This document shows, in pieces, positions 9,488 to 18,389 of a DNA stretch of 64,000 nucleotides. Origin of the DNA: Pandoraea communis (GTDB lineage: Bacteria > Pseudomonadota > Gammaproteobacteria > Burkholderiales > Burkholderiaceae); NCBI RefSeq assembly GCF_902459745.1, contig NZ_CABPSJ010000001.1, positions 868,001 to 932,000 on the forward strand, written 5' to 3'. Each line of letters begins with the position of its first letter. Within the stretch, counting starts at the first letter, position 1. A model generated the notes under the pieces. That model did no database searches. It was not told the origin of the DNA and saw only the letters and a list, made by a program, of their open reading frames with translations. The position numbers were made by a program, and so were the translations under genes.

Positions 9488-11242
9488 TTATTTGACGGCA
9501 TGGGTGGCCGCAGTGGCCGCACCGGTGGAAGCGTCCGGCGCGACGAAAGCGCGGAAACGCTCGTTGGTATCGCCTGCTCGGCCGCCCTGCCAGATCTCGC
9601 GCCATCCGGGGGGCGCAGGAATGCGCGCGGCGGCCTTGTCGAGCAGCAACAGCACGCCGCAGCGCGACGCCTGCGTCAGATCCGGGAGCTGCACCGGACG
9701 CACATCGATGAAATAGTCGAGCATTGCGCGCTCCGACTCGCCGACGTTGAACGACCCGACGCAAGCATTTGCCGCCGGGGAGCCAGCGGGTGCCAGGCGA
9801 TCGAGCGATTCGCGCAGCGCAGCGAACGGCGTGCGGTAACTGCGAGCCTCGTTGACCCATGGCAGCAGCAGCGTCGAGAGAGTGCCCCAGACGAACATCA
9901 GCCCGGCGAAACCGAAGACGAGGGCGCCCAACTGACGACGATGCACGATCGCCGTCACCCAGAGCCCCGCGATGCCAAGCGCCGCCAGCAACAGGCCCGG
10001 CGAGAACGGCAACACGTAGTCGAGCGGCAGCCACTTACCGATCGGCCCGGCCGCGACGTGTCCGTTGCCGGTCAGTTGCAGCCCCCAGCGCACCCACAGA
10101 AACAGGCCCAGCACACTCATGAGCACGAGCGCCACGCCCGACCACGTCTTCTCGAGCCACGCGGGCAGGCGCGCACCCGCACCGAGCACAGCGATGGCGG
10201 GGAAGAGCGGCAACATATAGATATCGCGAATGGCCGACGAAACCACGAGCGTCAGCACGAACAATCCCGAGTACAGCCAGAGCATGACGTGCTCCGGACG
10301 CTCGCTCAGAAAGCCCCGCACCCCGCCCCCCTGCCGCAGTTGCGCAATCAATGCACCGACCGCCAGCCAGCCAGCGGGGAACGTCAGCCCGATCAGGCTC
10401 CTGAGGTCGCTCCAATACGACTTGCGCTCACCGCCGAGATGGACGAAGCCGAAGAAACGGCCGAAGTTGTTGTCCCAGAACCATTCGATGAAGAGCGGCT
10501 CGGAGGCGCGCCAGAACAGCATCGGCCAAATGACGACCCAAGGCAGCGCCGCCAGCACTGCCCATGCCAGCGCAGCGGCGTAACGACGCGTGCGATAGGC
10601 TGGCACGACGAGCACCGCCAGTGCGGTCAGGGCCAACACGCCGGGCACGAGCAAGCCTTTGCTCAAAAATGCGATCCCGGCGCCCGTGCCGAACAGCAGC
10701 CCCCACAGGCGGGGCGAATTCTCCGTCTTGGCCAGGCGGGCCAGCGCCGCAAGAGCGAGCGCCGCGCCCGCCAGTTGCGGCACGTCTGCGGTAAGTTTGT
10801 GAATGTTCTCAATGGTCCCGAAGCTACCCACCATCAGCATGGGTGCGAGCCAATTGAACCTATCCGTGCTCTGCGGGTGGGCCGGGTCGCAGAGGCGCTG
10901 CGCCAGACGGCCGACACAAAGCACCGCCATCACAAGCCAGGCCAATACCGCGAGTTGTGCGCCATCGAAGACCGGCAGCACGCCGGACGTCAATCGCGCG
11001 AAGAGCGCTCCCGTCCAATACATGACGGGCGGCTTCTCCACGAAGGGATCGGCAGCCACGTGAGGCACAATCAGATCGTGGCCGCGAAAGAAATTCAGGA
11101 CCATGCCGACGGAATATGGCTCGTCGGCCTTCCAGGGGTCGCGATCGAACAGTCCCGCCAGTACGAAGGCGAACAGGAGTACGGCGCTCAACCAGTAGAT
11201 CGTGCGGGTGCGGGATGACGACGAAGTAATGGCGATGGACAT
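9488..11242 (-). CDS. ArnT/PMT-type polyprenyl-phosphate-dependent glycosyltransferase
   Basis: Multi-pass membrane protein of 584 residues resembling the ArnT/PMT (GT83) family, which moves sugars from undecaprenyl-phosphate carriers onto lipid A or other periplasmic acceptors. The first loop has DRDPWKADEPYS with the acidic pair typical of the catalytic region, then VEKPPVMYW. About 11-12 hydrophobic segments cover residues 15-430, followed by a soluble C-terminal part. Acceptor and sugar cannot be assigned: aminoarabinose transfer to lipid A is one possibility, but no arn genes are nearby. It ends 30 bases before fmt and lies 144 bases after def on the same strand. Confidence 0.82.
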   Translation of the reverse strand: MSIAITSSSSRTRTIYWLSAVLLFAFVLAGLFDRDPWKADEPYSVGMVLNFFRGHDLIVPHVAADPFVEKPPVMYWTGALFARLTSGVLPVFDGAQLAVLAWLVMAVLCVGRLAQRLCDPAHPQSTDRFNWLAPMLMVGSFGTIENIHKLTADVPQLAGAALALAALARLAKTENSPRLWGLLFGTGAGIAFLSKGLLVPGVLALTALAVLVVPAYRTRRYAAALAWAVLAALPWVVIWPMLFWRASEPLFIEWFWDNNFGRFFGFVHLGGERKSYWSDLRSLIGLTFPAGWLAVGALIAQLRQGGGVRGFLSERPEHVMLWLYSGLFVLTLVVSSAIRDIYMLPLFPAIAVLGAGARLPAWLEKTWSGVALVLMSVLGLFLWVRWGLQLTGNGHVAAGPIGKWLPLDYVLPFSPGLLLAALGIAGLWVTAIVHRRQLGALVFGFAGLMFVWGTLSTLLLPWVNEARSYRTPFAALRESLDRLAPAGSPAANACVGSFNVGESERAMLDYFIDVRPVQLPDLTQASRCGVLLLLDKAAARIPAPPGWREIWQGGRAGDTNERFRAFVAPDASTGAATAATHAVK

Positions 11243-11386
11243 CTCGGCAAACGGTCGGGAGTTGGCCCGACGGCAGACGTTCGAGACGCCCCGTCGCAGC
11301 GGCGGAAGGCGAGCCCATGGGCGCGCGAGCGCTGCAAGTATAGAGGACTTTACCGGGCTAGCCCACGGCAGGCGAGCCTGACGAGG

Positions 11387-11890
11387 TCAGGCGCGCTCGA
11401 CCTGCTTCTTCATCTTTTGCTTGATGCGATTGCGCTTGAGCGGCGAGAGGTACTCGACGAAAACGCGTCCCTTGAGGTGATCCATCTCGTGCTGAATGCA
11501 CACGGCGAGCAGCCCGTCGGCGTCGAGTTCGAACTTCTCGCCCTTCTCGTTCAGGGCACGCACGCGCACGCGATCGGCACGCTCGACTTCGTCATAGATG
11601 CCGGGCACCGAGAGGCAGCCCTCCTCGTAGACCTTCTGTTCGTCACTGCGCCAGAGGATCTCGGGATTAATGAACACGCGAAGTTCGTCGCGCGTTTCCG
11701 AGAGATCCATCACGATGACCTGCTCGTGCACGTCGACCTGCGTTGCCGCAAGGCCGATGCCGGGGGCCTCGTACATGGTCTCGGCCATGTCCTTGACGAG
11801 TTGCTGGATCCGGTCGTCGACCTGGGCGACCGGCTTGGCCACCTTATGCAGACGCGGATCGGGATATTGAAGAATTGTCAGTAATGCCAT
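11387..11890 (-). CDS. def: Peptide deformylase
   Basis: Metalloenzyme (167 residues) that removes the formyl group from nascent proteins. The three family motifs are present: GIGLAATQ (44-51), EGCLSVP with metal ligand Cys92, and QHEMDHLKG with His134, Glu135 and His138. The ATG at 11888-11890 is the family start; in-frame ATGs upstream would add 17 unrelated residues. Divergent from dprA, sharing a 131-base control region. Confidence 0.97.
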   Translation of the reverse strand: MALLTILQYPDPRLHKVAKPVAQVDDRIQQLVKDMAETMYEAPGIGLAATQVDVHEQVIVMDLSETRDELRVFINPEILWRSDEQKVYEEGCLSVPGIYDEVERADRVRVRALNEKGEKFELDADGLLAVCIQHEMDHLKGRVFVEYLSPLKRNRIKQKMKKQVERA

Positions 11891-12021
11891 GATGAAAACG
11901 GGAATTCGCCGCATTGCCTTGGGGTGGCCGCGAACGCACAATCTTGCGGTGGTGACGGCGTCGCGAGGCTCGCGCCGCTGCGGATGCCACCCTTGGCCCC
12001 CCGGTCAATGCTTACCGGATA

Positions 12022-13461
12022 ATGAAAAATTTTAGCATAGCGCCCCTGTCGGCGCTGGCGGCCGGCGATACGCTGCCGGCCCGAAACGCCCGCTCCGGCG
12101 CCCTTTCTGATGCCCTTTCTGACGCTTGTTCCGGCGCCATCGCGGGCGTCGCTGCCGACGGCACCGCTGACGAAAGTCCCCCCCTCACGCCCAATAGCGA
12201 TCAGATCGGGGCCGACGGCTCGGAAATCAAGGACTGGCTGCGGCTGTGTCACACGCCCGGCGTGCCGCCTGCGGCAGTACGGCGTCTGTTGGCGGCCTTC
12301 GGGCCGCCCGAGGCGGTCTTTCGCGCGCCGCGCCGCGACCTCGCCCACGTCGTGCCCAATGACGTCGTAGCCCGGTTGCTGGCACCGGTTTGCGCCGATT
12401 TGGCCACACAGATCGCCCACACCATCGACTGGGCCAGCCGGCCGGGGTGCGCGGTTGTGACGTTGTCGGAGCCGGCCTATCCACGCGCGCTTCTGACGCT
12501 CGGCGACGCCCCTCCCATCCTTTACTGCTGCGGCGACATCGGTCTGCCGAACCGGGCGGGCAACATGGCGGCAGCCCTCGTCGGCAGCCGCCGCGCCACG
12601 CCGCAAGGTCGCGACAACGCACGGCATTTCGCACGCGTGCTGGGTCAGGCAGGCGTTACCGTCGTGTCCGGACTGGCGGCCGGCATCGACGCCGCCGCGC
12701 ACGAGGGTGCGCTGGAGACGGCGGGGCGCACCTGCGCGGTCGTCGGGACGGGTGCCGACATCGTCTACCCGGCGCGCCATCGCGCACTCGCCGGGCGCAT
12801 CGCGGAGCGCGGGCTGTTGCTTTCCGCATTCCCGATCGGCACACCGCCCCGGCCGGATCATTTCCCGCGCCGCAACCGGTTGATCGCGGCGCTGGCGCGG
12901 TGCACGGTCGTCGTGGAAGCCGCAACGCACTCGGGCTCGCTCATCACGGCACGTCTGGCGGGCGAACTGGGCCGGGACGTGCTCGCCATTCCAGGCTCGA
13001 TCCACGCGCCGCAAAGCCAGGGCTGTCACACGTTGATCCGGGATGGCGCGACACTCGTGACCTCCCCCGAAGACGTCTTCGAGGCGCTGGGTATCGTGCC
13101 GCTTGCCGCGAAGGCCGACACAAGGCGGTCTGGCGAGGGGCGTGCGCGCCCTCCCGGACAACGGCACGCGCCGCGAGGGCCGCAAGCGGCCGGCCCGGTC
13201 GACGTTGACAGTGACGGGAACGCTCACGGCCTGCCCACTGTCCATCCCACCGTGACCGCGTCTGCAAGCATGCCACCGGACGTGACGGCGGTCGTGGAGG
13301 CACTGGGTTATGATCCCGTCAGCGCGGACACGCTCTGCGAGCGCACCGGCATGGGCGCCGGCGCAGTGCTCGCTCACCTGAGCGTGCTCGAACTCGATGG
13401 CCGGATCGCTCGCCTGCCCGGCGGCCGGTTTGTCCGGCTGACAGCCCAGGGCGCACGCTAG
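12022..13461 (+). CDS. dprA: DNA processing protein DprA/Smf
   Basis: DprA (479 residues) loads RecA on incoming single-stranded DNA during transformation. After a low-complexity N-terminus (1-65) and a SAM-like helical region (about 65-140), the Rossmann-like DprA core begins near 187 with VGSRRATPQG, then SGLAAGIDAAAH, FPRRNRLIAAL and AIPGS motifs. A Pro/Arg-rich linker (about 360-410) leads to a C-terminal winged helix (about 415-475). The first 50-60 residues are Ala/Ser/Gly-rich, so the true start may lie further in. Divergent from def. Confidence 0.93.
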   Translation: MKNFSIAPLSALAAGDTLPARNARSGALSDALSDACSGAIAGVAADGTADESPPLTPNSDQIGADGSEIKDWLRLCHTPGVPPAAVRRLLAAFGPPEAVFRAPRRDLAHVVPNDVVARLLAPVCADLATQIAHTIDWASRPGCAVVTLSEPAYPRALLTLGDAPPILYCCGDIGLPNRAGNMAAALVGSRRATPQGRDNARHFARVLGQAGVTVVSGLAAGIDAAAHEGALETAGRTCAVVGTGADIVYPARHRALAGRIAERGLLLSAFPIGTPPRPDHFPRRNRLIAALARCTVVVEAATHSGSLITARLAGELGRDVLAIPGSIHAPQSQGCHTLIRDGATLVTSPEDVFEALGIVPLAAKADTRRSGEGRARPPGQRHAPRGPQAAGPVDVDSDGNAHGLPTVHPTVTASASMPPDVTAVVEALGYDPVSADTLCERTGMGAGAVLAHLSVLELDGRIARLPGGRFVRLTAQGAR

Positions 13462-13562
13462 CGAATGCGCTGCCGGCCGAGGTCGAGACCGAATCGTGCA
13501 AGACCGGGGCATTGCTGACGATCGCGCTTCCCAAATACCGAGATACCGATATCACCGACACC

Positions 13563-13952
13563 ATGCCCGTTTTCGATCCCGTCGCCGACCGTTCTGCGCT
13601 GGCCGCCGCACTGGCCGATGGCAACACGCGCCTCGTGGCCTGCCTGTGCGCAGCGTGGTGCGGCACCTGCCGCGAATACGCGCAGACGTTCGAACAATTG
13701 GCGGCCAGCCATCCGGAGTTGTGTTTCGTCTGGGTGGACATCGAGACGCACGCCGACTGGCTCGACGATCACGACATCGAGAACTTCCCGACCTTGCTGG
13801 TTCAGGACGCGCGGCAACCAGCCGGACAGGCGCGTTTCTTCGGTCCTGTGCTGCCTGCCATCGGCATTCTCGAACGCATGCTCGACGCCCGCGTGCTGGG
13901 CGACGCCACCGTTATCGCCCCCGCGCTGCGCGAGCATCTCCTTGCCGGATAA
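13563..13952 (+). CDS. Thioredoxin-like protein with WCGTC active site
   Basis: Small protein (129 residues) with a thioredoxin fold: CAAWCGTC redox motif near residues 29-36, the VDIETHADWLDDHDIENFPTL segment with the conserved cis-Pro, and no signal peptide, so it is probably cytoplasmic. It would reduce or exchange disulfides; partners unknown. The ATG 13563 is preferred because the in-frame upstream extension to 13512 is not thioredoxin-like. It follows dprA by 101 bases on the same strand. Confidence 0.85.
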   Translation: MPVFDPVADRSALAAALADGNTRLVACLCAAWCGTCREYAQTFEQLAASHPELCFVWVDIETHADWLDDHDIENFPTLLVQDARQPAGQARFFGPVLPAIGILERMLDARVLGDATVIAPALREHLLAG

Positions 13953-14095
13953 TGCCTGTCGGCCTCCCACGACGGGAACGCCGGGCACAGCGGGGTGCTA
14001 CGCCGCTTGCCTGACGTCGCCCCACCGGCCCCGCGCTTGCCGCCGGCCTGCGACGCGCTTATGATGTGCCGCTCTCAGGCACCCCTTGTGCCCGA

Positions 14096-14136
14096 TCCGG
14101 CGGCAACGCCGGATTGGCTATATGTTATAAAGCCAA
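14096..14136 (+). promoter_or_regulatory. Hairpin and AT-rich inverted repeat in topB leader
   Basis: A perfect 7-bp GC hairpin (TCCGGCG / CGCCGGA, loop GCAA, 14096-14113) is followed at once by an inverted repeat TTGGCT (14114-14119) / AGCCAA (14131-14136) enclosing TATATGTTATA. The first could end the upstream transcript; the AT-rich centre could hold the topB -10 region. No convincing -35 box was found. Confidence 0.4.
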
Positions 14137-14178
14137 CGAATGTCGCTTGGCGACACCCCCTCAACATTACCTAACGTC

Positions 14179-16896
14179 ATGTCAAAAGCTCTGATCATTG
14201 CCGAGAAACCGTCCGTCGCGAATGACATCGCGCGGGCGTTGGGCGGCTTTACCAAGCATGACGAGTACTTCGAGAACGACGATTACGTCGTCTCGTCGGC
14301 GGTTGGCCACCTCGTCGAAATCGGCGCGCCGGAAGACTATGAAGTCAAACGCGGCAAGTGGAGCTTCGCCAACCTGCCCGTGATTCCTCCCCACTTCGAC
14401 CTCAAGCCGATTGCCAAGAGCGAATCGCGTCTGAAGGTGCTCACCCGTCTCATCAAGCGCAAGGACATCGACGTCCTGATCAATGCCTGTGACGCGGGGC
14501 GCGAAGGGGAACTGATTTTCCGCCTGATTGCGCAGCACGCGAAGGCAAAGCAGCCGGTCCAGCGTTTGTGGCTGCAATCGATGACGCCGCAGTCGATTCG
14601 CGACGGCTTCAAGCGCCTGCGTACCGACGACGACATGTTGCCGCTGGCCGACGCCGCGCGCAGCCGTGCCGAGGCCGACTGGCTGGTGGGCATCAACGGC
14701 ACGCGCGCCATGACCGCCTTCAACAGCAAGGGCGGCGGCTTCTTCCTCACGACTGTCGGTCGCGTGCAAACGCCGACGCTGTCGATCGTGGTGGAGCGCG
14801 AAGAGAAGATTCGCAAGTTCGTATCGCGCGACTACTGGGAAGTGAAGGCCGAGTTCGTCGCCGCCGCAGGCTTCTACGAAGGCCGCTGGTTCGACCCGAA
14901 CTTCAAGCGCAACGAATTCGATCCGGAACAGCGCGACTCGCGCCTCTGGAGCGTGGCAGCGGCCGAATCGGTCGTGGCCGCAGTACGTGGCAAGCACGGC
15001 ACGGTCACGGAAGAATCGAAACCGACGTCACAACTCTCACCGCTGCTGTTCGATCTGACGAGCTTGCAACGCGAAGCCAACAGCCGCTTCGGTTTCTCCG
15101 CGAAGAACACGCTGGGTCTGGCGCAGGCGCTGTACGAAAAGCACAAGGTGCTGACGTACCCGCGTACCGACGCACGTGCCCTGCCGGAAGACTATCTGGA
15201 CACCGTCAAAGAGACGATGGCCGTGCTCAAGGAGAGCAACAACTATCACCAGTTCGCCAGCCAGGTACTGAGCAAGGACTGGGTCAAGCCGAACAAGCGA
15301 ATCTTCGACAACAGCAAGATCAGCGATCACTTTGCCATCATCCCGACGCTGCAGGCGCCGAAGAACCTCTCCGAACCGGAGCAGAAGCTGTACGACCTCG
15401 TGGTCAAGCGCTTCCTGGCGGTATTCTTCCCGGCGGCCGAGTCTCTGGTGACGACCCGCATCACCGAGGTGGTCGGTCATCACTTCAAGACCGAAGGCAA
15501 GGTGCTGGTCAACGCCGGCTGGCTCGCCATCTACGGCAAGGAAGGCGCGGGCGACGGGAAAGACAGCAAGGACGGCAAGGACGGCAAGGAAGAGCAGCCG
15601 AACCTCGTGCCGGTCGCCAAGGACGAGAAGGTCGGCGTAGACAAGGTCGAAGCCGTCGGCCTGCAGACCAAGCCTCCGGCGCGCTACAGCGAAGCGACAC
15701 TGCTCTCCGCCATGGAAGGCGCCGGTAAGCTGGTCGAAGATGGTGAGTTGCGTGAGGCGATGGCGGGCAAGGGGCTGGGTACACCTGCCACACGCGCGGC
15801 CATCATCGAAGGCTTGCTGACTGAAAAGTACCTCGTGCGCGAAGGCCGCGAGCTGCACCCGACGGCCAAGGCGTTTCAGTTGATGACGCTGCTGCGCGGC
15901 CTCGGCGTGGACGAACTCACGCTGCCCGAACTCACGGGCGAGTGGGAAGCCAAGCTCTCGCAGATCGAGCGCGGCGGCCTCAAGCGCGATGAGTTCATGC
16001 ACGAGATCGCACAAATGACGCAGACCATCGTCAAGCGTGCGAAGGAATACGACTCGGACACGATCCCCGGCGACTACGCAACGCTCACCACGCCGTGCCC
16101 GCATTGCGGCGGGGTGGTCAAAGAGAACTACCGCCGCTTCGCGTGCACGAACTGCAGCTTCTCGATCTCGAAGATCCCGGGCGGACGGCAGTTCGAGATC
16201 CCGGAAGTCGAAGAACTGCTCAAGAACAAGACGATCGGACCGCTGTCGGGTTTTCGCAGCAAGATGGGACGTCCGTTCTCGGCCATTCTCAAGCTCTCGC
16301 CCGATGACGAGATGGGCTACAAGCTCGAGTTCGACTTCGGTCAGGACAATGGCGACGAAGACGGCGAAGCCCCGGACTTCACGGGACATGAGCCGGTCGG
16401 CAAGTGTCCGAAGTGCGGCGGACGCGTATTCGAGCATGGCATGCGTTATGTCTGCGAGAACGCGGTCGCGAACCCGAAGACCTGCGATTTCACATCGGGC
16501 AAGGTGATCCTCCAGCAGGAGATCACACGCGAGCAGATTCACAAGTTGCTGACCGAAGGCAAGACGGATCTGCTGACGAACTTCAAGTCGTCGCGCACGG
16601 GCCGCACGTTCAAGGCCTATCTGGCCAAGCAGAAGGACGGCACCATCGGCTTCGAATTCGAGGCGAAGGCCCCGAAGAAGACCGCTGCGAAGGCAGGCGA
16701 CGCCGAGGGCGACGAGAAGGCCGCACCGGCGCGCAAGACGGCAGCGAAGACGGCTGCCGCCAAGGCACCGGCCAAGGCGCCTGCGAAGAAGGCAGCCGCC
16801 CGGAAGACGACGGCAAAGGCCAAACCGGCCACGAAGCCGGCGTCGGGGGCGTCGGACGACGCAGCCGCTTTCGACGACGACGACGCACCGTTCTAA
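14179..16896 (+). CDS. topB: DNA topoisomerase III
   Basis: Type IA topoisomerase of 905 residues that decatenates DNA and resolves recombination intermediates. A TOPRIM domain opens the protein (Glu9 in IIAEKPS; DAGREGE at about 105-111). The cleavage Tyr is near 327 in the LTYPRTDAR motif. Two zinc-ribbon-like CxxC repeats lie near 639-660 and 745-775. Residues after about 840 are an Ala/Lys-rich tail with AKAPAKK-type repeats, like histone H1 or AlgP tails. The ATG 14179 is chosen because the protein family starts SKALIIAEKPS. Confidence 0.96.
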   Translation: MSKALIIAEKPSVANDIARALGGFTKHDEYFENDDYVVSSAVGHLVEIGAPEDYEVKRGKWSFANLPVIPPHFDLKPIAKSESRLKVLTRLIKRKDIDVLINACDAGREGELIFRLIAQHAKAKQPVQRLWLQSMTPQSIRDGFKRLRTDDDMLPLADAARSRAEADWLVGINGTRAMTAFNSKGGGFFLTTVGRVQTPTLSIVVEREEKIRKFVSRDYWEVKAEFVAAAGFYEGRWFDPNFKRNEFDPEQRDSRLWSVAAAESVVAAVRGKHGTVTEESKPTSQLSPLLFDLTSLQREANSRFGFSAKNTLGLAQALYEKHKVLTYPRTDARALPEDYLDTVKETMAVLKESNNYHQFASQVLSKDWVKPNKRIFDNSKISDHFAIIPTLQAPKNLSEPEQKLYDLVVKRFLAVFFPAAESLVTTRITEVVGHHFKTEGKVLVNAGWLAIYGKEGAGDGKDSKDGKDGKEEQPNLVPVAKDEKVGVDKVEAVGLQTKPPARYSEATLLSAMEGAGKLVEDGELREAMAGKGLGTPATRAAIIEGLLTEKYLVREGRELHPTAKAFQLMTLLRGLGVDELTLPELTGEWEAKLSQIERGGLKRDEFMHEIAQMTQTIVKRAKEYDSDTIPGDYATLTTPCPHCGGVVKENYRRFACTNCSFSISKIPGGRQFEIPEVEELLKNKTIGPLSGFRSKMGRPFSAILKLSPDDEMGYKLEFDFGQDNGDEDGEAPDFTGHEPVGKCPKCGGRVFEHGMRYVCENAVANPKTCDFTSGKVILQQEITREQIHKLLTEGKTDLLTNFKSSRTGRTFKAYLAKQKDGTIGFEFEAKAPKKTAAKAGDAEGDEKAAPARKTAAKTAAAKAPAKAPAKKAAARKTTAKAKPATKPASGASDDAAAFDDDDAPF

Positions 16897-16939
16897 GCGG
16901 GTCAAGCACCGCGTTGCGCCGTTCTCCACGGGGCAATGA

Positions 16940-16973
16940 AAAACGGCCACTTCCTCACGGGAGTGGCCGTTTT
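16940..16973. terminator. Bidirectional terminator between topB and lysR
   Basis: A perfect 12-bp stem with arms AAAACGGCCACT (16940-16951) and AGTGGCCGTTTT (16962-16973) around a 10-base loop lies between the convergent topB and LysR genes. It has A- and T-tracts on both sides, so it can act on both strands. Confidence 0.88.
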
Positions 16974-16996
16974 GTCATCTGGTGGTACGAAGGACG

Positions 16997-17965
16997 TCAC
17001 ACCGGAATTTCGGTAGTCGGCGCAGCCGGAGACGATAGCTTGGGCGGCACCCAGCGCTCGGCGGCCGAGATACCTTCGTTCTGACGGAAATATTCGACCG
17101 TCAGATCGATGAAGCCACGCGTCTTGGCCGACAGATACTTGCGGCTCGGATAGACCAGCGAGACATCGACCGGTGTCTGCGAGAAGTTGCGCAGCAGCGC
17201 GACGAGATCGCCGTCGCGCACGTCGTTCCCCACGAGATACGACGGCAAGAACGCAATGCCGTGCCCCAACAGCACCGACTGGCGCAACAGTGCCGTGTTG
17301 TTGCAGATGAACTTGTTCTGCACACGCACACGCACTTCGCCATCCGGGCCGGCGAACACGCGATCGTCGCTCCAGAAGTCGTTCGGCAGGCCCAGCACGC
17401 CGTGCTCGCCCAGCTCCTGGGGCGTCACGGGCTCGCCGTGCTCAGCGATGTACGCGGGCGATGCGCACAGCATCACGCGCGTCTCGGCAAGCACACGCGA
17501 GATCAGGCTTTCGCTATTGATCATGCGCGTGAGCAGAATGCCGCAGTCGTAGCCTTCTTCCACCAGATCGATCGCGCGATCGGTCAGCGTGAGATCGACC
17601 ACCACTTTCGGGTGCATCTCCTGATACTTCTTAACGAGCGGGGCGAGATTGCGCAAACCGAACGAAACCGGGGCGACAACCTTCAGGGTGCCTTTCGGAT
17701 CGCGCGATGCGCTGGAGATGAGGGCGTCGGCTTCGTCGACTTCGTCGATGATTTGCCGGCAGCGTTCGAGATACACCTGTCCCGCGCCGGTCAGCGACAG
17801 GCTGCGAGTCGTGCGGTTGAGAAGACGAACGCCGAGATGCGATTCCAGTTCGGCGACGTGCCGCGTGACCACGGCCGCCGACAGATCCATCTGGGCAGCC
17901 GTACGGGCAAAGCTCCCGTTGTCGGCTACCTTGACGAAAACGCGCATCGATTGCAGTCGGTCCAT
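16997..17965 (-). CDS. LysR-family transcriptional regulator
   Basis: Regulator of 322 residues with the standard LysR layout: winged helix-turn-helix at 1-60 (RLQSMRVFVKVADNGSFARTA and the AELESHLGVRLLNRTTR recognition region), then a periplasmic-binding-protein-like effector domain to about 300. It resembles the AaeR/DmlR-type branch of LysR proteins, but its ligand is unknown. It is divergent from hemN with a 424-base gap, and convergent with topB. No obvious co-transcribed target. Confidence 0.9.
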   Translation of the reverse strand: MDRLQSMRVFVKVADNGSFARTAAQMDLSAAVVTRHVAELESHLGVRLLNRTTRSLSLTGAGQVYLERCRQIIDEVDEADALISSASRDPKGTLKVVAPVSFGLRNLAPLVKKYQEMHPKVVVDLTLTDRAIDLVEEGYDCGILLTRMINSESLISRVLAETRVMLCASPAYIAEHGEPVTPQELGEHGVLGLPNDFWSDDRVFAGPDGEVRVRVQNKFICNNTALLRQSVLLGHGIAFLPSYLVGNDVRDGDLVALLRNFSQTPVDVSLVYPSRKYLSAKTRGFIDLTVEYFRQNEGISAAERWVPPKLSSPAAPTTEIPV

Positions 17966-18389
17966 GTTCTTTCCAATCGTGATGTGCCGCGTCGTTCAGG
18001 CAAAAACGAGCATGGGCGGACCGGTGATTCACCGGCACTGAGGATACCCGCGGGCACCGGCCGGACCGCCACCCCGAACCGTTCCGGGGCGCGCCGCGCG
18101 CGTGCCGCCAGGGATGTCGACACGGCGGGGGGACTTCAACAACGCGTAGCTTACCGTAGACGGCCAAAATTTGCCTGACATGGCAACGATCTCGGTGCAC
18201 GGCTGCTGCGTTGCATGCACGTCGTGATACCCGAATCTGCGTCTGACGGCGGTTTTGACGCAGCGCGGCCGCGAATCACGCCATTCGCGCGCAGCTTACC
18301 GGCTGCCAGCGGGAGGTTTGACGCAGGTCAGGGCGCGGCGTTCGCCGCGACGCTACAGTCGACTATCACCGACCGTTACAGGCTTCGTC
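17966..18389. other. Divergent intergenic region lysR-hemN
   Basis: 424 bases without a convincing gene. It holds a direct repeat TTTGACGCAG at 18254-18263 and 18317-18326; the second copy is part of an Fnr/Anr-like site. A GC-rich hairpin GCGGCG-TT-CGCCGC lies near 18337-18350. No clear -10 box was recognised for either gene. Confidence 0.5.
18318..18331 (+). promoter_or_regulatory. Possible Fnr/Anr-type site upstream of hemN
   Basis: TTGAC-GCAG-GTCAG, about 60 bases before the hemN ATG, matches the Fnr/Anr pattern TTGAY-N4-RTCAA except for the last base. HemN works without oxygen and is under Fnr/Anr control in several proteobacteria, which gives the weak match some weight. Confidence 0.35.

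Noticed and set aside
5972-11218. A 1748-codon open frame on the plus strand
   Set aside because: It runs antisense to rsmB, htpX, fmt and the glycosyltransferase, is Arg/His/Gln-rich and low-complexity, and matches nothing recognisable. Long antisense frames are common in GC-rich DNA.
11373-11389. Small hairpin GCCTGAC-GAG-GTCAGGC at the def stop
   Set aside because: Stem of 7 with a 3-base loop and no T-tract, overlapping the def stop codon region; too weak to call a terminator.
15037-16950. A 637-codon minus-strand frame across topB
   Set aside because: Antisense shadow of the highly biased topB coding sequence; Arg/Leu/Ala-rich with no domain.
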